NCBI GenBank assembly: GCA_964058805.1
Contig: CAXKVV010002154.1
Location: forward strand, 15,001-79,000
Length of the DNA: 64,000 nt
Direction: 5' to 3'
Source of the DNA: Schoenoplectus triqueter
Lineage: Eukaryota; Streptophyta; Magnoliopsida; Poales; Cyperaceae
The position numbers and the translations under genes are program-made. Positions 1 to 13,200 of this stretch are shown in pieces. The notes beneath the pieces were generated by a model. The model was not told the origin of the DNA, ran no database searches, and saw only the letters and a program-made list of their open reading frames with translations. Numbering within the stretch: the stretch's first letter is position 1; every line of letters starts with the position of its first letter.

Positions 1-441
1 TCGAGTGCATCGGGTCCCGTTTTCACATTTTGCGCGCTGGGACTCATTTTCGGCGGTGCCGAGTGCGTCGGGTCCCGTTTTCCCGTTTTGCGCGCGCTGA
101 CTCGTTTTCGGCGGTGTCGAGTGCTTCGGTTCCCGTTTTCACGTTTTGCACTCCCGGACTCATTTTCGGAGGTGCGGAGTGCGTCGGGTCCCGTTTTTCA
201 CGTTTTGCGCGCCCGAAATCGTTTTCGGCGGTGTCGAGTGCTTCGAGTCCCGTTTTCACGTTTTACGCGCCGGGACACGTTTTTCGGCGGTGCCGAGTGC
301 GTCGGGTCCCGTTTTCACGTTTTGCGCGCTCGGACTCGTTTTCGGCGGTGCCGAGTGCGTCGGGTGCCGTTTTCACGTTTTGCGCGTCGGGACTCGTTTT
401 CGGCGATGCCGAGTGCGTCGGGTCCCGTTTTCATGTTTTGC
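1..441 (-). repeat. 58-bp satellite, reverse-oriented block
   Basis: About 7.6 monomers of the same 58-bp satellite that fills most of the window, but here the plus strand carries the reverse complement: the blocks read gttttcacgttttgcgcgc and ggtgccgagtgcgtcgggtc. Monomers differ by scattered substitutions, for example tcatgttttg for tcacgttttg near 431 and a cggagg variant near 165. The block runs off the left edge of the window, so its true length is unknown. No gene is seen in it. Apparent open frames of about 160 codons on the plus strand (30-509, 88-567) arise because this strand of the monomer lacks stop codons. Confidence 0.95.
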
Positions 442-448
442 GCAAAAC
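435..448. other. Orientation switch of the satellite (head-to-head junction)
   Basis: The reverse array passes into the forward array through the perfect 14-bp palindrome gttttgcgcaaaac, centred between 441 and 442. To the left every monomer is reverse-oriented; to the right every monomer up to 62121 is forward. The symmetry extends imperfectly outwards (tcat on the left, gtca on the right). The junction falls in the same part of the monomer on both sides, which fits an inversion or fold-back breakpoint inside the gcgcaaaac block. An assembly artefact is the main alternative. Confidence 0.85.
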
Positions 449-1549
449 GTCAAAACGGGGCCCGAGCAATCGGCGCCGCCGAAAACGAGTCCGGGAGCGC
501 AAATCATGAAAACGGGACCCGACTCCCACGTGACCGTCGAAAACATGTCAGGGCGCGCAAAACGTGAAAACGGGACCCGACGCACTCGGCACCGCCGAAA
601 ACGTGTCCGGGCGTGCAAAATCTTGAAAATGGGACCCGACGACCTCGGCACCGCCGAAAACGAGTCCGGGAGCTTAAAACATGAAAACGGGACCCGACTC
701 CCACATGACCGCCGAAAACGTGTCCGGGCGCGCAAAACGTGAAAACAGGAGCCGAGGCACTCGACACCGCTAAAAACGAGTCCGGGCGCGCAAAACGTGA
801 AAACGGGACCCGACGAAGTCGGCACCGCCGAAAACGAGTCCGGGCGCGCAAAACGTGAAAACGGGACCCGACGCACCCCGCACAGCCGAAAACGAGTTCG
901 GGCGCGCAAAACGTGAAAATGGGACCCGAGCACTCGGCGCCGCCGAAAACGAGTCCGGGATCGGCAAAACATGAAAACGGGACCCGACGCACGCGGCACC
1001 GCCGAAATCGATTCCGGGCGCGCACCACGTGAAAACGACACCCGACGCACTCGGCACCGCCGAAAACGAGTCCGACCGCGCAAAACGTGAAAACGGGACC
1101 CGACGCACTCGGCTCCGCCGAAAAACGAGTCCCGGGGCGCAAAACGTGAAAACGGGACCGGAAGCACTCGACACCGCCGAAAACGAGTCCGGGCGCGCAA
1201 AACGTGAAAAACGGGACCCGACGCACTCCGCACCGCCGAAAATGAGTCCGGGAGTGCAAAACGTGAAAACAGGACCCGACGCACACGGCACCGCCGAAAA
1301 CGAGTCCGAGCGCGCAAAACGTGAAAACGGTACCCGACACGCCGAAAACGAGTCCGGGGGCGCAAAACGTCAAAAACAGGACACGACGCACCCGGCACAG
1401 CCGAAAACAAGTCCGGGCAGGCAAAACGTGAAAACGGGACTCGAGGCACTTCGCACCGCCCAAAACGAGTCCGGGAGTGCAAAACGTGAAAACAGGACCC
1501 GAAGCATTCGACACCGCCGAAAACAAGTCCGGGCGCGCAAAACGTGAAA

Positions 1550-3070
1550 ATGGGTCCCGACGACCTCGGCACCGCCGAAAACGAGTCCGGGAGCAAAAAA
1601 ATGAAAACGGGACCCGACTCCCACGTGACAGCCGAAAACGTGTCCGGGCGCGCAAAACATGAAAACGGGACCCGACGCACTCGGCATCGCCGAAAATGAG
1701 TCCGGGCACGCATAATGTGAAAAAGGGACCCGAGGCACTCGACACCACCAAAAACGAGTCAGCGCGCGCAAAATGTGAAAACGGGACCCGACGCCCTCGG
1801 CACCGCCGAAAATGAGTCCCGGTGCGCAAAATGTGAAAACAGGACCCGAGGCACTCGACACCGCCGAAAACAAGTCCGGGAGCGCAAAACGTGAAAACGG
1901 GACTCGAGCACTCGGCACCGCCGAAAACGAGTCCGGGAGCGCAAAACGTGAAAACGGGACTCGAGCACTCGGCACCGCCGAAAACGATTCCGGGAGCGTA
2001 AAACTTGAAAATGGGACCCCACTCCCCCGTGACCGCCCAAAACGAGTCCGGGCGCGCAAAATGTGAAAACGGGACCCGACGCACTCGGCACCGTCGGAAA
2101 TGAGTCCGGGAGCGCAAAACGTGAAAATGGGACCCGACCAACTCCGCAACGCCGAAAACGAGTCCGGGGGCGCAAAACGTGAAAACAGGACCCGACGCAC
2201 CCGGTACCGCCGAAAACGAGTCCGGGCACGCAAATCGTGAAAACGGGACCCGACGCACTCGGCACCGCCGAAAACGTGTCCGGGCCCGCAAAACGTGAAA
2301 ACGGGACCCGACGCACTCGGCACCGCCGAAAATGAGTCCCGGCGCGCAAAACATGAAAACGGGACCCGACGCACTCGGCACCGCCGAAAATGAGTCCCGG
2401 CGCGCAATACGTGAAAACGGGACCCGAGGCACTCGGCACCGCCGAAAATGAGTCCGGGAGCGCAAAACGTGAAAACGGGACTCGAGCACTCGGCACCGCC
2501 GAAAACGATTCCGGGAGCGTAAAACTTGAAAATGGGACCTGACTCCCCCGTGACCGTCGAAAATGAGTCCGGGCTCGCAAAACGTGAAAACGGGACCCGA
2601 CGCACTCGGCACCGTCGGAAACGAGTCCGGGAGCGCAAAACGTGAAAACGGGACCCGACCAACTCCGCACCGCCGAAAACGAGTCCGGAGGCGCAAAACG
2701 TGAAAACGGACCCGAAGCACTCGGCACAGCCGAAAACGAGTCCGGGCGCGCAAAACGTGAAATTGGACCCGACGCACTCGGCACCGCCGAAAATGAGTCC
2801 GGGCGCGCAAAACGTGAAAACGGGACCCGAAGCACTCGACACTGCCGAAAATGAGTCCGGGCGCGAAAACGGGACGCGACGCACGCGGCACCGCCGAAAA
2901 CGAGTCCGGGCGCGCAAAACGTGAAAACAGTACCCGCGCACTCCGCACCGCCGAAAATTAGTCCGGGAGCGCAAAACATGAAAACGGGACCCGACTCCCA
3001 CGTGACCGCCGAAAATGAGTCCTTGTGCGCAAAACGAGAAATCGGGACCCGAGGCACTCGACACCGCCGA
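1550..3070 (+). repeat. Segmental duplication in array, copy 1 (offset 2,279 bp)
   Basis: This block recurs at about 3830-5340 with a constant offset of 2,279 bp. Shared landmarks are the run of two actcgagcactcgg monomers (1896-1975 and 4175-4254) and the rare monomer with cgtgaaattgg (2757 and 5036). Just upstream the offset is 2,220 bp, so one monomer was gained or lost at the boundary. Edges are approximate because they lie inside similar monomers. Confidence 0.75.
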
Positions 3071-3150
3071 AAACGAGTCCGGGCGCGCAAAACGTGAAAA
3101 ACGGGACCCGACGCACTCCACACCGCCGAAAATGAGTTCGGGAGTGCAAA

Positions 3151-3645
3151 ACGTGAAAACGGGACCCGACGCACTCGGCACCGCCGAAAACGAGTCCGAG
3201 CGCGCAAAACGTGAAAACGGTACCCGACACGCCGAAAACGAGTCCGGGGGCGCAAAACGTCAAAAACAGGACACGACGCACCCGGCACAGCCGAAAACAA
3301 GTCCGGGCGGGCAAAACGTGAAAACGGGACCCGACGCACTCGGCACCGCCGAAAACGAGTCCGAGCGCGCAAAACGTGAAAACGGTACCCGACACGCCGA
3401 AAACGAGTCCGGGGGCGCAAAACGTCAAAAACAGGACACGACGCACCCGGCACAGCCGAAAACAAGTCCGGGCGGGCAAAACGTGAAAACGGGACCCGAC
3501 GCACTCGGCACCGCCGAAAACGAGTCCGAGCGCGCAAAACCTGAAAACGGTACCCGACACGCCGAGAACGAGTTCGGGGGCGCAAAACGTCAAAAACAGG
3601 ACACGACGCACCCGGCACCGCCGAAAACAAGTCCGGGCGGGCAAA
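3151..3645 (+). repeat. Three tandem copies of a 165-bp three-monomer unit
   Basis: Three successive units begin at about 3151, 3316 and 3481, exactly 165 bp apart. Each holds one ordinary monomer, one shortened monomer reading acccgacacgccgaaaacg (the actcggcacc stretch is missing) and one variant monomer with cgtcaaaaacaggacacgac. The shared shortened monomer shows that the three-monomer block, not the single monomer, was the unit of amplification. A single related block lies near 1259-1430. Confidence 0.85.
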
Positions 3646-3829
3646 ACGTGAAAACGGGACTCGACGCACTTCGCACCGCCCAAAACGAGTCCGGGAGTGC
3701 AAAACGTGAAAACAGGACCCGAAGCATTCGACACCGCCGAAAACAAGTCCGGGCGCGCAAAACGTGAAAACGGGACCCGACGCACTCGGTACCGTCGAAA
3801 ACGTGTCCGGGCGGGCAAAAGCTTGAAAA

Positions 3830-5340
3830 TGGGTCCCGACGACCTCGGCACCGCCGAAAACGAGTCCGGGAGCAAAAAAATGAAAACGGGACCCGAAACC
3901 CACGTGACAGCCGAAAACGTGTCCGGGCGCGCAAAACATGAAAACGGGACCCGACGCACTCGGCATCGCCGAAAATGAGTCCGGGCACGCATAATGTGAA
4001 AAAGGGACCCGAGGCACTCGACACCACCAAAAACGAGTCAGCGCGCGCAAAACGTGGAAACGGGACCCGACGCCCTCGGCACCGCCGAAAATGAGTCCCG
4101 GTGCGCAAAATATGAAAACGGGACCCGAGGCACTCGACACCGCCGAAAACAAGTCCGGGAGCGCAAAACGTGAAAACGGGACTCGAGCACTCGGCACCGC
4201 CGAAAACGAGTCCGGGAGCGCAAAACGTGAAAACGGGACTCGAGCACTCGGCACCGCCGAAAACGATTCCGGGAGCGTAAAACTTGAAAATGGGACCCCA
4301 CTCCCCCGTGACCGCCCAAAACGAGTCCGGGCGCGCAAAACGTGAAAACGGGACCCGACGCACTCGGCACCGTCGGAAATGAGTCCGGGAGCGCAAAACG
4401 TGAAAATGGGACCCGACCAACTCCGCACCGCCGAAAACGAGTCCGGGGGCGCAAAACGTGAAAACAGGACCCGACGCACCCGGTACCGCCGAAAACGAGT
4501 CCGGGCACGCAAATCGTGAAAACGGGACCCGACCAACTCGGCACCGCCGAAAACGTGTCCGGGCCCGCAAAACGTGAAAACGGGACCCGACGCACTCGGC
4601 ACCGCCGAAAATGAGTCCCGGCGCGCAAAACGTGAAAACGGGACCCGACGCACTCGGCACCGCCGAAAATGAGTCCCGGCGCGCAATACGTGAAAACGGG
4701 ACCCGAGGCACTCGGCACCGCCGAAAATGAGTCCGAGAGCGCAAAACGTGAAAACGGGACTCGAGCACTCGGCACCGCCGAAAACGATTCCGGGAGCGTA
4801 AAACTTGAAAATGGGACCTGACTCCCCCGTGACCGTCGAAAACGAGTCCGGGCTCGCAAAACGTGAAAACGGGACCCGACGCACTCGGCACCGTCGGAAA
4901 CGAGTCCGGGAGCGCAAAACGTGAAAACGGGACCCGACCAACTCCGCACCGCCGAAAATGAGTCCGGAGGCGCAAAACGTGAAAACGGACCCGAAGCACT
5001 CGGCACAGCCGAAAACGAGTCCGGGCGCGCAAAACGTGAAATTGGACCCGACGCACTCGGCACCGCCGAAAATGAGTCCGGGCGCGCAAAACGTGAAAAC
5101 GGGACCCGAAGCAGTCGACACCGCCGAAAATGAGTCCGGGCGCGAAAACAGGACGCGACGCACGCGGCACCGCCGAAAACGAGTCCGGGCGCGCAAAAAG
5201 TGAAAACAGTACCCGCGCACTCCGCACCGCCGAAAATTAGTCCGGGAGCGCAAAACATGAAAACGGGACCCGACTCCCACGTGACCGCCGAAAACGAGTC
5301 CTTGTGCGCAAAACGAGAAATCGGGACCCGAGGCACTCGA
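3830..5340 (+). repeat. Segmental duplication in array, copy 2 (offset 2,279 bp)
   Basis: Second copy of the block at 1550-3070. Differences seen by eye are scattered single bases, for example cgccctcgg monomers matched with cacc/caac changes and gacgcactcgg versus gaccaactcgg near 4530. No gene is seen. Confidence 0.75.
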
Positions 5341-8280
5341 CACCGCCGAAATACGAGTCTCGGCGCGCAAAACGTGAAAACGGGACCCGAAGCACTCAAC
5401 ACCGCCGAAAACGAGTCCGGGCTCGCAAAATGAGAAAACGGGTCCGGGCGCGCAAAACGTGAAAACGGGACCCGACGCACTCTGCACCGCCGAAATCGAG
5501 TCCGGCCGGGGAAAACGTGAAAACGGGACCCGACGCACTCGGCACCGTCGAAAACGAGTCCGGGAGCGCAAAACGTGAAAACGGGACCCGAAGCACTCGA
5601 CTACGCCGAAAATGAGTCCGGGCGCACAAAATCTTGAAAATGGGACCCGACGACCTCGGCACCGCCGAAAACGATTCCGGGAGCTTAAAACATGAAAACG
5701 GGACCCGACTCCCACATGACCGCCGAAAACGTGTCCGGGCGCGCAAAACGTGAAAACAGGACCCGAGGCACTCGACACCGCCAAAAACGAGTCCGGGCGC
5801 GCAAAACGTGAAAACGGGACCCGACGAAGTCGGCACCGCCGAAAACGAGTCCGGACGCGCAAAACGTTAAAACGGGACCCGACGCACTCCGCACAGCCGA
5901 AAACGAGTTCGGGCGCGCAAAACGTGAAAACGGGACCCGGGCACTCGGCGCCGCCGAAAACGAGTCCGGGAACGGCAAAACATGAAAACGGGACCCGACG
6001 CACGCGGCACCGCCGAAATCAAGTCCGGGCGCGCAACACGTGAAAACGGCACCCGACGCACTCGGCACCGCCGAAAACGAGTCCGGGCGCGCAAAACGTG
6101 AAAACGGGACCCGACGCACTCGGCACCGCCGAAAAACGAGTCCCGGCGCGCAAAACTTTAAAACGGGACACGAAGCACTCGGCACCACCGAAAACGAGTC
6201 CGGAAGCGCAAAACGTGAAAACGGGACCCGACGCACTCCGCACCGCCGAAAACGAGTCTGGGAGGGCAAAACGTGAAAACGGGACCCGACGCACTCGGCA
6301 CCGCCGAAAATGAGTCCCGGCGCGCAAAATGTGAAAACGGGACCCGATGCACTCGACACCGCCGAAAACGAGTCCGGCTGCGCAAAACGTGAAAACGGAA
6401 CGCGAGCACTCCGCACCGCCGAAAACGAGTCCGGGAGCGCAAAACTTGAAAACGGGACCCGACTCCCACGTGACCGCTGAAAACTAGCCTGGGCGCGCAA
6501 AACGTGAAAACGGGACCCGACGCACTCGGCACCGCCGAAAACGAGTCCGGGCGCGCAAAACGTGAAAACGGTACCCGACCCACTCTGCACCGCCGAAAAC
6601 GAGTCCGGGGGCGCAAAACGTCAAAAACAGGACACGACGCACCCGGCACCGCCGAAAACGAGTCCGGGCGGGCAAAACGTGAAAACGGGACCCGACGCAC
6701 TCCGTACCGCCGAAAACGAGTCCGGGAGCGCAAAACGCGAAAACGGGACCCGAAGCACTCGCCACCGCCAAAAACGAGTCCGGGCGCGCAAAACGTGAAA
6801 ACGGGACCCGACGCACTCGGCACCGCCGAAAACGTGTCCGGGCGGGCAAAATCTTGAAAATGGGTCCCGACAACCTCGGCACCGCCGAAAACGAGTCCTG
6901 GACACGACTCCCACTTGACAGCCGAAAACGTGTCCTGGCGATGAAAACATGAAAACGGGACCCGACGCACTCGGCACCGCCGAAAATGAGTCCGGGCACG
7001 CAAAATTTGAAAACGGGACCCGAGGCACTCGACACCACCAAAAACGAGTCAGCGCGCGCAAAATATGAAAACGAGACCCGACGCACTCGGCACCGCCGAA
7101 AATGAGTCCCGGCGCGCAAAATGTGAAAACGGGACCCGAGGCACTCGACACCGCCGAAAACGTGTCCGGGCGGGTAAAATCTTGAAAATGGGTCCCGACA
7201 ACCTCGGCACCGCCGAAAACGAGTCCGGGAGCAAGAAACATGAAAACGGGACCCGACTCCGACGTGACAGCCGAAAACGTGCCCGGCGCGCAAAACATGA
7301 AAACGGGACCCGACGCACTCGGCACCGCCGAAAATGAGTCAGGGCACTCAAAATAGGAATCCGGGCGCGCAAAACGTGAAAACGGGACCCGACGCACTCG
7401 GCACCGCCGAAAAACGAGTCCTGGCGCGCAAAACGTGAAAATGGGACCCGAAGCACTCGACACCTTCGAAAACGAGTCCGTGGGCGCAAAACGTGAAAAC
7501 GGGACCCGACACACTCCGCACCGCCGAAAACGAGTTCGGGCGGGCAAAACGTGAAAACGGGACCCGACGCACTCAGCACCGCCGAAAACGGGTCGGGGCG
7601 TGCAAAGCGTGAAAACGGGACCCGACGCACTCGGCACCGCCGAAAACGAGTCCGGGCGCTCAAAACGTGAATACGGGACCTGACGTACTCCGCACCGCCG
7701 AAAACGAGTCCGGGCGCGCAAAACATGACAATGGGACCCGACGCACTCGGCATCGCCGAAAACGAGTCCGGGCGCTTAAAACGTGAAAACGGGACCCGAC
7801 GAACTCGGCACCGCGGAAAACGTGTCCGGGCGGGCAAAATCTTGAAAATGGGTCCCGACGACCTCGGCACCGCCGAAAACGAGTCCGGGAGCAAGAAACA
7901 TGAAAACGGGACCCGACTCCGACGTGACAGCCGAAAACGTGTCCGGGCGCGCAAAACATGAAAACGGGACCCGACCCACTCGGCACCGCCGAAATACGAG
8001 TCCCAGCGCTCAAAACGTGAAAACGGGACCCGAAGCACTCGACACCGCCGAAAACAAGTCCGGGCTCGCAAAATGAGAAAACGGGTCCGGGCGCGCAAAA
8101 CGTCAAAAACGGGACCCGAAGCACTCGACACCGCCGAAAATGAGTACGGGCGCGCAAAACATGAAAACGGGACCCGACTCCCACGTGACCGCCGAAAACG
8201 TGTCCGGGTGCGCAACACGTGAAAACGGGACCCGATGCACTCGGCACCGCCGAAAACGTGTCCGGGCGAGCAAAATCTTG

Positions 8281-8578
8281 AAAATGGGACCAGACGACCT
8301 CGGCACCGCCGAAAACGAGTCCGGACGCGCAAAACGTGAAAACGGGACCCGACACACTCCGCACAACCGAAAACGAGTCCGGGAACGGCAAAACGTGAAA
8401 ACGGGACCCGACGCACTTGGCAAAACGTGAAAATGGGACCAGACGACCTCGGCACCGCCGAAAACGAGTCCGGACGCGCAAAACGTGAAAACGGGACCCG
8501 ACACACTCCGCACAACCGAAAACGAGTCCGGGAACGGCAAAACGTGAAAACGGGACCCGACGCACGCGACACCGCCGA
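8281..8578 (+). repeat. 149-bp tandem duplication out of monomer register
   Basis: The stretch beginning aaaatgggaccagacgac at 8281 starts again at 8430, 149 bp later. As 149 is not a multiple of 58 (about 2.57 monomers), the joint cuts through a monomer: acgcacttgg is followed directly by caaaacgtg near 8415-8425. This points to illegitimate joining rather than in-register unequal exchange. Confidence 0.8.
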
Positions 8579-10284
8579 AATCGAGTCCGGGCGCGCAACA
8601 CGTGAAAACGGCACCCGACGCACTCGGCACCGCCGAAAAGGAATCCGGGCGCGCAAAACGTGAAAACGGGAACCGACGCACTCGGCACCGCCGAAAAACG
8701 AGTCCTGGCGTGCAAAACGTGAAAACGGAACCCGAAGCACTCGACACCTTAAAAAACGAGTCCGGGGGCGCAAAACGTGAAAACGGGACCCGACGCACTC
8801 AGCACCGCCGAAAACGGGTCGGGCGTGCAAAACGTGAAAACGGGACCCAACGCACTCGGCATCGCCGAAAACGAGTCCGGGCGCGCAAAACGTGAATACG
8901 GGACCCGACGCACTCGGCACCGCCGAAAATGAGTCCGGGCGCGCAAAACATGACAATGGGACCCGACGCACTCGGCATCGCCGAAAACGAGTCTGGGCGA
9001 GCAAAACGTCAAAACGGGACCCGACGAACTCGGCACCGCTGAAAACGTGTCCAGGCAGGCAAAATCTTGAAAATGGGTCCCGACGACCTCGGCACCGCCG
9101 AAATTGAGTCCGGGCACTCAAAATAGGAAAACGGGTCCCGAGGCACTCGACACCACCAAAAACGAGTCAGCGCGCGCAAAACGTGAAAACGGGACCCGAC
9201 GCACTCGGCACCGTCGAAAACGAGTCCGGGGGCGCAAAACGTGAAAACGGGACCCGACGCACTCGGCACCGCCGAAAACGAGTCCGGGAGCGCAAAACTT
9301 GAAAACGGGACCCGAAGCACTCGGCACCGCCGAAAACGAGTCCGGGCGCGCAAAACGTGAAAACGGGACCCGACGCACTCGGCACCGTCGAAAACGAGTC
9401 CGGGAGCGCAAAACGAGAAAACGGGACCCGACGCACTCCGCACCGCCGAAAATGAAAACGGGACCCGAGCACTCGGCCCCGCCGAAAACGAGTCCGGGAA
9501 TGGCAAAACATGAAAACGGGACCCGACGCACGCGACACCGCCGAAATCGAGTCCGGGCGCGCAACATGTGAAAACGGCACCCGACGCACTTGGCGCCGCC
9601 GAAAAGGAGTCCGGGCGCGCAAAACGTGAAAACGAGACCCGACCCGCTCCGCACCGCCGAAAACGAGTCCGGGGGCGCAAAACGTGAAAATGGGACCCGA
9701 AGCACTCCGCACCGCCGAAAACGAGTTCGGGCGGGCAAAACGTGAAAACGGGACCCGACGCACTCAGCACCGCCGAAAACGGGTCCGGGCATGCAAAACG
9801 TCAAAACGGGACCCGACGCACTCGGCACCGCCGAAAACGAGTCCGGGAGCGCAAAACGTGAAAACGGGACCCGAAGCACTCGACACCGCCGAAAATGAGT
9901 CCGGGCGCGCAAAACGTGAAAACGGGACCCGACGCACTCGTCACCGTCGAAAACGAGTCCAGGCGCGCAAAACGTGAAAACAGGACCCGACGCACTCCGC
10001 ACCGCCGAAAATGAGTCCGGGAGCGCAAAACATGAAAACGGTACCCGACTCCCACGTGACCGCCGAAAACGTGTCCGGGCGCGCAAAACGTGAAAACGGG
10101 ACCCGACGCACTCGGCACCGCCGAAATACGAGTCCCGGCGCGCAAAACGTGAAAACGGGACCCGAAGCACTCGACACCGCCGAAAACGAGTCCGGGCTCG
10201 CAAAATGAGAAAACGGGTCCGGGCGCGCAAAACGTGAAAACGGGACCCGACGCACTCCGCACCGCCGAAAACGAGTCCGGCGGG

Positions 10285-13200
10285 GAAAACGTGAAAACGG
10301 GACCCGAAGCACTCGACACCGCCGAAAATGAGTCCGGGCGCGCAAAACATGAAAACGGGACCCGGCTCCCACGTGACCGCCGAAAACGTTTCCGGGCGCG
10401 CAAAACGTGAAAACGGGACCCGACGCACTCGGCACCGCCGAAAACGTGTCCGGGCGAGCAAAATCTTGAAAATGGGACCAGACGACCTCGGCACCGCCGA
10501 AAACGAGTCCGGACGCTCAAAACGTGAAAACGGGACCCGACGCACTCCGCACAACCGAAAACGAGTCCGGGAACGGCAAAACGTGAAAACGGGACACGAG
10601 CACTCGGCCCCGCCGAAAACGAGTCCGGGAATGGCAAAACATGAAAACGGGACCCGACGCACGCGACACCGCCGAAATCGAGTCCGGGCGCGCAACATGT
10701 GAAAACGGCACCCGACGCACTTGGCACCGCCGAAAAGGAGTCCGGGCGCGCAAAACGTGAAAACGGGACCCGACGCACTCGGCGCCGCCGAAAAATGAGT
10801 CCCGGCGCGCAAAACGTGAAAACGGGACCCGAAGCACTCGACACGTTCGAAAACGAGTCCGGGGGCGCAAAACGTGAAAATGGGACCCGACACACTCCGC
10901 ACCGCCGAAAACGAGTTCGGGCGGGCAAAACGTGAAAACGGGACCCGACGCACTCCGCACCGCCGAAATCGGGTCCGGGCATGCAAAACGTGAAAACGGG
11001 ACCCGACGCACTCGGCACCGCCGAAAACGAGTCCGGGAGCGCAAAACGTGAAAACGGGACCCGAAGCACTCGACACCGCCGAAAATGAGTCCGGGCGCGC
11101 AGAACATGAAAACGGGACCCGACTCCCACGTGACCGCCGAAAACGTTTCCGGGCGCGCAAAACGTGAAAACGGGACCCGACGCACTCGGCACCGCCGAAA
11201 ACGTGTCCGGGCGAGCAAAATCTTGAAAATGGGACCAGACGACCTCGGCACCGCCGAAAACGAGTCCGGACGCGCAAAATGTGAAAACAGGACCCGACGC
11301 ACTCCGCACAACCGAAAACGAGTCCGGGAACGGCAAAACGTGAAAACGGGACCCGAGCACTCGGCCCCGCCGAAAACGAGTCCGGGAATGGCAAAACATG
11401 AAAACGGGACCCGACGCACGCGACACCGCCGAAATCGAGTTCGGGCGCGCAACATGTGAAAACGGCACCCGACGCACTTGGCACCGCCGAAAAGGAGTCC
11501 GGGCGCGCAAAACGTGAAAACGGGACCCGACGCACTCGGCACCGCCGAAAAACGAGTCCCGGCGCTCAAAACGTGAAAACCGGACCCGAAGCACTCGACA
11601 CGTTCGAAAACGAGTCCGGGGGCGCAAAACGTGAAAACGGGACCCGACACACTCCGCACCGCCGAAAACGAGTTCGGGCGGGCAAAACGTGAAAACGGGA
11701 CCCGACGCACTCAGCACCGCCGAAAACGGGTCCGGGCATGCAAAACGTGAAAACGGGACCCGACGCACTCGGCACCGCCGAAAACGAGTCCGGGAGCGCA
11801 AAACGTGAAAACGGGACCCGAAGCACTCGACACCGCCGAAAATGAGTCCGGGCGCGCAGAACATGAAAACGGGACCCGACTACCACGTGACCGCCGAAAA
11901 CGTTTCAGGGCGCGCAAAACGTGAAAACGGGACCCGACGCACTCGGCACCGCCGAAAACGTGTCCGGGCGAGCAAAATCTTGAAAATGGGGCCAGACGAC
12001 CTCGGCACCGCCGAAAACGAGTCCGGACGCTCAAAACGTGAAAACGGGACCCGACGCACTCCGCACAACCGAAAACGAGTCCGGGAACGGCAAAACGTGA
12101 AAACGGGACCCGAGCACTCGGCCCCGCCGAAAACGAGTCCGGGAATGGCAAAACATGAAAACGGGACCCGACGCACGCGACACCGCCGAAATCGAGTCCG
12201 GGCGCGCAACATGTGAAAACGGCACCCGACGCACTTGGCACCGCCGAAAAGGAGTCCGGGCGCGCAAAACGTGAAAACGGGACCCGACGCACTCGGCGCC
12301 GCCGAAAAACGAGTCCCGGCGCGCAAAACGTGAAAACGGGACCCGAAGCACTCGACACGTTCGAAAACGAGTCCGGGGGCGCAAAACGTGAAAATGGGAC
12401 CCGACACACTCCGCACCGCCGAAAACGAGTTCGGGCGGGCAAAACGTGAAAACGGGACCCGACGCACTCAGCACCGCCGAAAACGGGTCCGGGCATGCAA
12501 AACGTGAAAACGGGACCCGACGCACTCGGCACCGCCGAAAACGAGTCCGGGAGCGCAAAACGTGAAAACGGGACCCGAAGCACTCGACACCGCCGAAAAT
12601 GAGTCCGGGCGCGCAGAACATGAAAACGGGACCCGACTCCCACGTGACCGCCGAAAACGTTTCCGGGCGCGCAAAACGTGAAAACGGGACCCGACGCACT
12701 CGGCACCGCCGAAAACGTGTCCGGGCGAGCAAAATCTTGAAAATGGGACCAGACGACCTCGGCACCGCCGAAAACGAGTCCGGACGCGCAAAACGTGAAA
12801 ACGGGACCCGACGCACTCCGCACAACCGAAAACGAGTCCGGGAACGGCAAAACGTGAAAACGGGACCCGAGCACTCGGCCCCGCCGAAAACGAGTCCGGG
12901 AATGACAAAACATGAAAACGGGACCCGACGCACGCGACACCGCCGAAATCGAGTTCGGGCGCGCAACATGTGAAAACGGCACCCGACGCACTTGGCACCG
13001 CCGAAAAGGAGTCCGAGCGCGCAAAACGTGAAAACGGGACCCGACGCACTCGGCACCGCCGAAAAACGAGTCCCGGCGCTCAAAACGTGAAAACCGGACC
13101 CGAAGCACTCGACACGTTCGAAAACGAGTCCGGGGGCGCAAAACGTGAAAACGGGACCCGACACACTCCGCACCGCCGAAAACGAGTTCGGGCGGGCAAA

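Noticed and set aside
10699..10935. Recurring plus-strand 78-codon and 124-codon frames as a small gene family
   Set aside because: They recur at 757-bp spacing because the array does. The plus strand meets a TGA (in cgtgaaaac) about every 174 bp, which sets their length.
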